DNA of 64,000 bases from Phycisphaeraceae bacterium (lineage in GTDB: Bacteria > Planctomycetota > Phycisphaerae > Phycisphaerales > UBA1924), in the NCBI GenBank assembly GCA_019636615.1, contig JAHBXF010000002.1, positions 1,304,001-1,368,000 of the forward strand. Reading direction: 5' to 3'. Below the pieces are notes generated by a model. It worked only from the letters and a program-made list of their open reading frames with translations. It was not told the origin of the DNA and did not search any database. The stretch's first letter is position 1, and the number at the start of each line of letters is the position of its first letter. Of the stretch, positions 18,324 through 26,300 are shown one piece after another. A program made the translations under genes and the position numbers.

Positions 18324-19394
18324 TCAATCTTCCTCGGGGTCGGGCTCATGGGGTGCCGGCGGAGGGGCGGCGGGGTCGGCCGCGGCGTGCTGGCTCACCG
18401 TGTCGTAGCAACTGGCCAGAAGGCCCACCAGCGGGAAAGGGGCGTTGAGAAAGGGGCTCTGCCCCAGGCGGCGAAGCAGCGGGTGGCTCACCGGCGGGGG
18501 TGAGATAGGCATATCAACTTCATACAGGGAAGACGGCGCATCCCAGAAGTGTTCGATGCAGGATTCCAACGGGGCCCACTGCGCCTCGGCAAGCCCGGGG
18601 ATGCGCTGCTGGTAGACCGGGGTGACACCCGCGCCCGCGCTCGCGGCGGCTCGCCGCTGACGCAGCCGCTCGAGCAGTTCCTGGCCGTCGATGCCGCGCA
18701 TCATGAATATGGCGAAGGGTTCCGCCGAGAGGCGGTGGGCCAGCAGATAGGCCGCGCAGCAGACATGCTTGCACCACACCCCCGCGGTAGGGCGCGGCGT
18801 GCCGGAAGCACCGGCGGCGTTGTCGGCCCGCCAGTCGAAGCAGGTGCAGGTGTGGAAGACTTCCTGCGCTTCAACCGGGAAGAGTTTGAGGTCGAGGGGG
18901 GCGAAGATGTCTTCGACGTTGGGCGAGAGTTCGCCGGCGAGAAGTTTGGCGGCATAGAGCGACCCCTCGGTCATCGCTTCCACGACCTTGTCCCATTGAT
19001 CGTGGGAAAAGACACCGAACGAAATCGTTGTGGCGTAGGGGCGGTCGGCACGCCCCTGGATGGCCGCGTCGAGCCCGGTGGTGGTGATGTTGAGCCGCTT
19101 GGTCTGCCCTTCTCTGGCGTATTCGAGCCCCTCGACGAGCCGGCTGCCGGGCGCGACGGATTCAACAAGCCGCAGCCACCGCTGCGCGGCCCAGGCCGAG
19201 GCCGGGGCGACATCCCCCGCGGGCACTTTCACGCCGCCGCGCACTTTTCTGGGGCGCAGCAAGGGCGGCTTGATCGTGGGCCGGCGCTGGTGCGGGCCCT
19301 GAAAGGCGGGCACGCCCGCGGCGGGGGTGGGTGAGGCCGGGGGCTGGGGCGGCGGCGTGGGTGCGTTGGAAGGTTCGTTGGTGCTTGCCGACAC
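18324..19394 (-). CDS. SWIM zinc-finger protein, partner of SNF2 helicase
   Basis: The 356-residue product has the SWIM zinc motif CTCFDW with CKHVCCAAYLL (CxC...CxH), about residues 185-220. SWIM domains bind DNA or protein and are regularly encoded beside bacterial SNF2-family helicases. N-terminal Pro-rich and C-terminal Pro/Asp-rich tails flank the core. It starts 53 bp after the helicase stop on the same strand, so the two are probably cotranscribed. The cellular role of the pair is not established; DNA repair or chromatin-like remodelling is inference. Confidence 0.85.
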   Translation of the reverse strand: MSASTNEPSNAPTPPPQPPASPTPAAGVPAFQGPHQRRPTIKPPLLRPRKVRGGVKVPAGDVAPASAWAAQRWLRLVESVAPGSRLVEGLEYAREGQTKRLNITTTGLDAAIQGRADRPYATTISFGVFSHDQWDKVVEAMTEGSLYAAKLLAGELSPNVEDIFAPLDLKLFPVEAQEVFHTCTCFDWRADNAAGASGTPRPTAGVWCKHVCCAAYLLAHRLSAEPFAIFMMRGIDGQELLERLRQRRAAASAGAGVTPVYQQRIPGLAEAQWAPLESCIEHFWDAPSSLYEVDMPISPPPVSHPLLRRLGQSPFLNAPFPLVGLLASCYDTVSQHAAADPAAPPPAPHEPDPEED

Positions 19395-19447
19395 GAAAGC
19401 CTCCGGGAGAAAAGAAACAGACCGCCCCGCGCGGGAGCGGGTGCCGG

Positions 19448-22400
19448 TCAGACGAGCACCTCATCATCCACGGCGTCGTTGCGGAGCGTGAGGATGTCGC
19501 GCAGTTGGTCGGTGTTGAGTTCGCTGAGCCACTGTTCACCGCTGCCGATGATGTTCTCGGCCAGTTCGGTCTTGCTCTCGATCATCTGATCGATGCGTTC
19601 TTCGAGCGTGCCTCGCACCACGAACTTGTGAACCTGCACGGTGCGCGTCTGGCCGATGCGGTAGGCGCGGTCGGTGGCCTGATTCTCAACGGCGGGGTTC
19701 CACCAGCGGTCAAAGTGGAAGACGTGGGTGGCCGCGGTGAGGTTCAGGCCCACGCCGCCGGCGCGCAGGCTGAGGATGAGCACCGGGGAGGTGCCGTCCG
19801 ACTTCTGGAAGCGGTCGATGATGGCCTGCCGCTGGGGCTGGGTGGTGCCGCCGTGGATGAAGAGCACGTCGCGGTTGAACCGCTGCGAAATCATCGCCTC
19901 GAGGAGTTTTCCCATCTCGCGGAACTGCGTGAAGACCAGGGCCTGATCCCCCTCGGCGATTGCCTCGTCGAGCATCTCGAGCAGGCGGATGCACTTGCCC
20001 GAGCGTGCCGGATCGGTCGCGCGCGGCCCGACATCCTCGCCCATGTTCTTGACCAGTACCGGGTGGTCGCAGACCTGCTTGAGACGCACGAGGGTCGAGA
20101 GCACCAGCCCGCGGCGCTGCATTCCTTCGACCTCGTCCACCTCGGTGAGCATGCGCTTGACGATGCTCTCGTACATGTTCGCCTGCTCGGAGGTGAGGTA
20201 GCCGTACTCCTTCGACTCAACCTTCTCGGGAAGATCTGCCACCACCGAAGGATCAGACTTGAGCCGGCGCAGAATGAAAGGACGCACCAGCCCGCGCAAC
20301 TGCTCGCCGCGCTGCTTGTCGTGGTAGCGTTCGATGGGCACGGCGAACCGCTGGCGGAACCCGTTGGCGCTGCCGAGATATCCGGGGTTGAGAAAGTCCA
20401 TGATGGACCAGAGTTCGGTCAGGCGGTTCTCGACCGGCGTGCCCGTGAGGGCCACGCGCTGCAGCGCGTCGAGGCTGCGCACGGCCTGGCTCTGCTTGGC
20501 CGTGGGGTTCTTGATGTACTGCGCCTCGTCGAGCACGACGCGCCCCCACTTCACCCGGGCAAGGGTTTCCTTGTCACGGTGGGCCAGGGAGTAGGTGGTC
20601 ACGACCAGGTCGCTCGAGGCGGCGCGCGCCGCGAAGACCTCGGCCTGCAACCGCTGCGGGCCGTGGTGCACCAGCAGCCGCAGGTGGGGGCAGAACCGCT
20701 GTGTTTCGTGGATCCAGTTGCCCACGACCGACATGGGCACCAGCAGCAGCGTGGGCAACACCCCCGCCAACTCACCCGCCGAAGCCCCGGCGGGCGCCGC
20801 CTCGCCCGTGTGCACCACCACAGAGGGTTCGGTGCCCGCCAGTTCGCCCATCGTGGGCGTTGTCGTCTGGGTTGCCGGCGCGATGGCGGCCGGCGTGTCT
20901 GCGGCAGGTTCGCCGCCGATCTCGCGTTCCCACGCGAGCAGCGCGAGCAGTTGTACCGTCTTTCCCAGGCCCATGTCGTCGGCGAGGCAGATGCCGAAGC
21001 CGAGTTGTTCCTGGAAAGCCATCCACGACAGGCCCCGCTGCTGATAGGGGCGCAGCGTGCCGCGGAACGTGGCCGGGGGCGGCAGCGCCTCCAACTGCTT
21101 GCTGGCCGATTCGCTGTTGAGGAACGCGGCGAGCCACCCCGTAGCCTCGAGCCCGACAACGGGTATGCCGGAATCTTTGAGGTCGACGCCGTAGGCCATG
21201 CGCAGAGCCTCGCCCAACCGCACCGAACCGCCGGGGTTCTCGCGGATGAAGCGCACGGCCGCGTGCACATCTTCAGGACGAATCTCGACCCAGCGGCCGT
21301 TGACACGCACCAGCGGCGTGCGCTTGGCGGCGAGTTTCTCGAACTCGCTCAGGGACAGGATGGTGTCGCCGACGGCGATCTCCCATTGATATTTGATGAG
21401 CGCGGAAAGACCGAGTTGCGCCCTGGCGGCGTTGGTCAACCCGCCACGCGTGCGGTCGAACGGATTGGTGGCGTCGCTCTCGAGGCGGAGTTTGGCGCCG
21501 AGCCTGGCGGCGGGAGACTCCCACCAATCCGGCGCCTGCACGGCGAAGCCCTGTTCGATGAGCACCATGCGGTGCTCTCGCAGAAACTCGTAGGCCTGCT
21601 TGGTGTTGAGCGCCAGGTGAACCGGCTCGCTCTCGTCGAGGGCTTCTTCCAGCCGCTTGAAAAACCGCGACGCACGCCCCAGTTCACTCAGCAGCAGTTC
21701 CTGCGGGCGGTCGATGCGGCGGCCCATGATCGTGGCGCTGTCGCCGCTCATGAGCCACACCTCGGAGGCATCGATGATAAGCGAGGGCTGCTCGATCGCC
21801 TGAAGGTGGAACGTGACCCGCCAGAGCGGGGCCGTGGGCTCGGGCTCGTCGCCGACGCCAAACAGCAGCGGGTCGGGCTCGAGCAGACGCATCAGCAGCC
21901 GCCACGAAGAACTCGCCCCGCGCTCTTCGAGCACGCCGATCCACCCGCGAACCCGCTTGATGATCTCCTGGCGCATGGCCCCTTTGGCGGGCAGCGCGTC
22001 TTCCGGCCCCAGGAGCCCGCGGAGCCACGCCACGTGGGGGTCGGCGTCGGGGTTTCGCTCGCTGACCGCGTCGGCGAAGGATTCCGCCGTGAGCGCGGCG
22101 CGGCATGTCGCGTCGACAACCGCGTGCACAAACGCTTCGGTGATGGCGCCGGCGTCGTGCCGGAACTGGTCCTCCACACAACGGGCCGACGCCGGGCAGG
22201 CGCGTGTCAGTGAGCCGATGCGCTGCGCCGTCGATTCGTCGCTGAGCCACGCGTGCCACGCGCCGCGCAGGTCGCCCGAAGCGGTCTGCGTGAGCGACGG
22301 CAGGAACCGTTGCTGCACCATGAGGTGGCGCGCCAGCCTCGCGGCGTGGGCGAAATATTCGAGCGACTGCCCCGCACGCCACTCGCCCTGCTCGCCGGCC

Positions 22401-22993
22401 GAAGCCGTCGCGGCATGGCCGTTGTCGCTGGCCCGAGATTCTTCCCCGGGTTCGTCGGTGTCACGCCCGAACTCGTCGACTTCGCTCGGGGGGGGCTCTT
22501 CGCCCGCGCCCAACCCGACCGAGCCGAGCGCCGTGGTTTGGGTATCGGTGAGGTCGAGCAGCCGCGCGAGCACGCGCGGGGCATCCGCGGCGCTCACCGC
22601 GAAGGTGGGAACTTCGAAAGGGGTGATGACCGGCGGCGCATCATCGGTGATCTCGCCAAGCCACGGGTGGCCCGAGGCGCGTGCCAGCGTGCTGCTGGCG
22701 AGCGGACGGCCGTTGAGCGACGGAAGGCACACCCGCAGCGTGGCCCGCTGCGCCGAGGAGGCCGCGCCCTCAACGACGGCCGAGAGATCATCGGGGCGCG
22801 GCGTGAACGGGTGAGCCGCCCCCGCTGGCATCGCGCCGGGGGCGTGTGAAGGCGTGTGCGGATCGAGCGGGCCCTCCACCCAGAGATGGAGCCTGCCGTC
22901 GGACCAGTTCGCGTGGATCACTCTCGTCAACGGGGGCTTCCTGACCAACAAGGAACCGGCCCTTCGCGGGCGACCGTGGTCGCTCGGCGACAC
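19448..22993 (-). CDS. SNF2-family DNA helicase/translocase
   Basis: An ATP-driven double-stranded DNA translocase of the HepA/SNF2 group, 1181 residues. The region at about 400-500 (PQELLLSELGRASRFF) matches the bacterial SNF2-associated domain. The motor then shows motif I ADDMGLGKT (about residue 669), motif II DEAQYIKN (about 819), motif III LTGTPVENRLTELWS, and motifs V-VI RAGGVGLNLTAA and QATDRAYRIGQTR. An Ala/Thr/Pro-rich insert of about 55 residues separates motifs I and Ia. The start is uncertain: GTG 22993 is the longest, and GTG or TTG codons about 15 residues in are possible. It is followed by the SWIM gene; tRNA-Lys lies just upstream. Confidence 0.9.
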   Translation of the reverse strand: MSPSDHGRPRRAGSLLVRKPPLTRVIHANWSDGRLHLWVEGPLDPHTPSHAPGAMPAGAAHPFTPRPDDLSAVVEGAASSAQRATLRVCLPSLNGRPLASSTLARASGHPWLGEITDDAPPVITPFEVPTFAVSAADAPRVLARLLDLTDTQTTALGSVGLGAGEEPPPSEVDEFGRDTDEPGEESRASDNGHAATASAGEQGEWRAGQSLEYFAHAARLARHLMVQQRFLPSLTQTASGDLRGAWHAWLSDESTAQRIGSLTRACPASARCVEDQFRHDAGAITEAFVHAVVDATCRAALTAESFADAVSERNPDADPHVAWLRGLLGPEDALPAKGAMRQEIIKRVRGWIGVLEERGASSSWRLLMRLLEPDPLLFGVGDEPEPTAPLWRVTFHLQAIEQPSLIIDASEVWLMSGDSATIMGRRIDRPQELLLSELGRASRFFKRLEEALDESEPVHLALNTKQAYEFLREHRMVLIEQGFAVQAPDWWESPAARLGAKLRLESDATNPFDRTRGGLTNAARAQLGLSALIKYQWEIAVGDTILSLSEFEKLAAKRTPLVRVNGRWVEIRPEDVHAAVRFIRENPGGSVRLGEALRMAYGVDLKDSGIPVVGLEATGWLAAFLNSESASKQLEALPPPATFRGTLRPYQQRGLSWMAFQEQLGFGICLADDMGLGKTVQLLALLAWEREIGGEPAADTPAAIAPATQTTTPTMGELAGTEPSVVVHTGEAAPAGASAGELAGVLPTLLLVPMSVVGNWIHETQRFCPHLRLLVHHGPQRLQAEVFAARAASSDLVVTTYSLAHRDKETLARVKWGRVVLDEAQYIKNPTAKQSQAVRSLDALQRVALTGTPVENRLTELWSIMDFLNPGYLGSANGFRQRFAVPIERYHDKQRGEQLRGLVRPFILRRLKSDPSVVADLPEKVESKEYGYLTSEQANMYESIVKRMLTEVDEVEGMQRRGLVLSTLVRLKQVCDHPVLVKNMGEDVGPRATDPARSGKCIRLLEMLDEAIAEGDQALVFTQFREMGKLLEAMISQRFNRDVLFIHGGTTQPQRQAIIDRFQKSDGTSPVLILSLRAGGVGLNLTAATHVFHFDRWWNPAVENQATDRAYRIGQTRTVQVHKFVVRGTLEERIDQMIESKTELAENIIGSGEQWLSELNTDQLRDILTLRNDAVDDEVLV

Positions 22994-23031
22994 GGGAAGG
23001 AGTGGCGCACCCCGGAGGGGGAACCGAAAAA

Positions 23032-23104
23032 TGAGGGCGCGGGGACTCGAACCCCGGACCTACGGCTTAAAAGGCCGCTGCTCTACCGACTGAGCTACAC
23101 CCTC
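23032..23104 (-). tRNA. tRNA-Lys (anticodon TTT)
   Basis: The 73-nt cloverleaf on the minus strand has acceptor GAGGGTG/CGCCCTC with discriminator A. The anticodon stem GCGGC/GCCGT closes loop CTTTTAA, giving anticodon TTT. The T arm is CGGGG-TTCGAGT-CCCCG. CCA is not encoded. Confidence 0.95.
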
Positions 23105-23145
23105 TCGGCATGCACTACCCGCCAGGCGGGAGGTGCAAGGCCGCG

Positions 23146-23174
23146 ATTATACGCGTGCCCGCCGCGGTTTTCGT
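23146..23174 (-). promoter_or_regulatory. Candidate promoter of tRNA-Lys
   Basis: A perfect -10 TATAAT lies on the minus strand at 23146-23151. A weak -35 (ACGAAA, half-match) is 17 nt upstream. The -10 is about 40 nt before the tRNA 5' end. Confidence 0.55.
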
Positions 23175-23180
23175 TGGTGC

Positions 23181-23219
23181 AAAAAGCGAAACGGGCGGCA
23201 TGATTTCGCATGCCGCCCG
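23181..23219 (-). terminator. Terminator of the giant subtilase gene
   Basis: An 11-bp stem CGGGCGGCATG/CATGCCGCCCG (23192-23202 with 23209-23219) is followed on the minus strand by TTTCGCTTTTT. Confidence 0.85.
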
Positions 23220-23306
23220 CGTGGTAGATTCTGGAAACGCCGTGGCAGGTCTCGGGCCCCGCAGCGTCTGGCCACCCGGAGGGTGGTACCAAAGGAAACC
23301 GGGCGG

Positions 23307-26300
23307 TCAGGTGATGGGGCTGCTCTGGCCCAGCGGGGTGCCGAGGGTGCCGAAGCCACCCGGGAAGGAACGGTCGTAGTGGCCCATGTAGGCGACGATG
23401 GGCGACGGGGCCTTGACGGTGATCGAGAACCAACTGCTGTTGGTGCGGCGGGTGCCGGTGATGAAGTCGTCGATGTTGAACTGCGAGATTCTGGCCGCGG
23501 GAAGGGTGCGGCGGAATGACTCTGAGCCGCTCACGCCGTCGTAGGAAATGGTGATTTCGACGACAGTGGAAGAGGTTGAGGGGTTGTAGAGGCGCAGGTA
23601 TTCGACCACGCCGGGGTGGAAGGTGTCAACATCGCCAGGGCGGAAGCCCTCGCCGAAGCCCCACACGGTGAATCCGCGGTCGGCGGTGGCCGTCGAGAAG
23701 CCGTCGTTGAAGGCCGAACTGGAGGACGAGAGCGAGACGGGCTGGGTGGATTCGTAGGTGAGGCCGTAGGGCTGGTTTCGCGGGAAGTTCGGCAGCGTGG
23801 AGACATCGAGCGTGCCGTGCGAGCGGGCGTCGACCACGAGGAGCGTGCGGTAGGCGCTGCCGTTGGCAAAGATGAAGGAGAAGGTGATCTCGGCCTGCTG
23901 CTGTCCCGGGTTGAGCACGCCGATGACCTCGGCGTCGGCGTTGAGGCCGAACTGCCCCTCGGGGATGACGGCCCGGGTTGCGCCAAGGCCGACATTGCCG
24001 ACCTGGCCATCGGCGGTGCGTGCGGCGGAATCGAAGCGGGAGAGTGCCGCGACGATGGGGATCTGCGACTGCACCGTCACGCCGTAATCGCCCGGCGCGA
24101 GGGATGGGATGTCGTTGATCGAGACGCCGCCACGCCGGTAGGCGTCGAGGCCGTCGAGCACTTCTCCCTCGAGGGTGACAGAGTTGAACTCGTAGACGAT
24201 TGGGGCGCCGCCGCCGACGGGGAAGAAGTTGATGATGACCTTCTCGACCTGGTCGTTGGGGTTGTAGAACGTGAGGAAGTCGCTGGCGCCCGATCCCTTG
24301 GAGACGGTGCCGAAACTCCACTGCGTGCTGACGCGGGTGGTGAAGGCCTCGCCGATGGCCGCCGTGGCGCCGCCGGCAAGGTTCAGGTCGTAGTGGCTGA
24401 ACATCGCGGAGACGGGCAGGTCTGAGCGGATCTCGAGGGCGTAGGCGGGAACGCCGCCGCCCGGATTGACTCGGCCGGCCAGCGCGGTGCCGTTCTGGAA
24501 GAGTTCCGGGGTGACGAGCGTGAGACCGCTGCGTGCCAGACCGGGGATGGTGAGTTCGCCCACGAGTTGATCGCGGGTGCCCTGCTCGTAGCGGGCGATG
24601 ACATAGACCTTGGCCTCCTGCTTGTTGGGGTTGCTGATGGGCAGGAAGGTGAAGATGTTGTCGCCGTAGAAGCCTTCGGGGTAGTAGACGCGGTAGGGCA
24701 CCGTGGGCACTTCCACCGGGGTTTCGGTGCCGGTCTGCAGCGTTTCGGACGCGGGCGAGGCGCGGTTGACCGTCAGGTGACCCTGGCCGGTGCCGTCGTT
24801 CAACTGCGTGTACGCGGTGGTGACATCGGCCGGAGTGAGCCCGAAGAAGATGAAGTATCGCACGCTGACCGTGGCGCCCGCGGCCACGTTGCCAAAGTCG
24901 TAGGAGAGGGCGAGCTGGCCATCGCCGCTGGAGCCGTTGGGGTCGTTGACGCCCTGGCCGTGCAGCGTCTGCGCATCGCGGACATTGGTCGAAGGCGTGA
25001 GAACATTGAGTTTCGCGCGGGTCTCGGCCTGCGGCACGCCGAGGGCGACGGTGATGCCCTGGCCGAACTGGTTGTTGACGTAGCGGGCCGTGGCGAGTTT
25101 GCCGCCCGAGGTGATGTCGTTGAAAGTGGCCTGCGAGTTTTCGCCCAGCGACACGCCGGGGTCGGGGTTGAAGCCCTCGGCCCAGAAGACGCCGGTGAGC
25201 ACGGACTGGGTGGTGTTGGTGAGCACCAGGTCGACGGCGATGAAGTTGTCGTCGATGCCGTAGGAGAAACTGCGCTCCATGCGCAGGCCGCGGAACGTGG
25301 CCTCGGTCACCACGCGCTGGTTGTACGAATCGCTCATGTTGGTGAGCGAGAAGGGCGCGCCCGTGGGGCCGGTGCCGTTGGTGAACGAGGTGCCGCCGAC
25401 GGTGGCCCCGAGGAAGCGCCGCTGGCCTGGCAGGAACTCGATGCCGTTGAAGGCCAGGGCGGTGGCGTTCTGGCCGGCGCCCGCGCCGAAGAGGCCGCTG
25501 GGCGAAACACCAACATCCAGGTTGTTGCCCGCGAGTACGACCTGGGCGTCGCTCACGCCCGCGGCGAGCGTGATCGTGAGCGTGTACCCGCCGGTGGTGA
25601 GCGACGGGTTGCTCGTTGAATCGCCGACCACGAAGGGGTTGTACTCGACGTTGTTCGACTCAGAGACCGCGAGGTAGTAGACGCCCGCGTTGGCGAAGAC
25701 GAAGTTCTCCAGCCGCGAGATGTTGGTGTTGGCGGGGTTGACCACGAGCAACTGGTTGCCCTGATCGTCGAAGAGCCGCATCGCCGTGTTGAGCAGCGAA
25801 GCGCCGCCGCCGGAGGCGGTCGGCGTGACAATGGCGGTGAGGGTGGAGCCGGAATCCGCGACGAAGCGGAAGAAGTCGCGGTCGAAGTCGCCGAAGCCGC
25901 CGTCGCCGATGAAGGCCGTGATCTGCGCCGAGCCCGAGCCGTTGACGCCGGCGAGGTTGGAGGCGGTCACGAGCGTGTCGTTCGACTCGAACGGCCCGAA
26001 GATATCGTTCTGGAAGGTGAACTGCAGCGACCACGAGTTGAGCGTGCCCGCGTTGAGGCCCGCCAGGTCGGCGATGCGCAGCGTCCAGACGCCGGCGCCC
26101 GAGAGGCCGTCGAAGTTGCCCAGCGATTCTTCGGGGCGGAAGTTGCCGTTGAAGGGGGCGAAGGCGTTGGCGATACTGGCGCCCGCCTCGTCGTCGAAGA
26201 GTGTGTTCTGCAGGTTGTCGCCGCTGCCGCCTCGCCGGTTGAAGAGCAGCACCTCGCGGTTGTTGGGCGCGATGAGGCTGATGCGCAGGTCGCCGGTGTA

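Noticed and set aside
19331..22213. 960-codon open frame antisense to the SNF2 helicase
   Set aside because: It is Arg/Ala/Gly-rich, has no family motif, and lies entirely opposite a gene with complete helicase motifs. High GC makes such frames common.
18324..22993. SNF2-SWIM pair as a known phage defence system such as DISARM
   Set aside because: The methylase, DUF1998 and PLD genes that define DISARM are not present.
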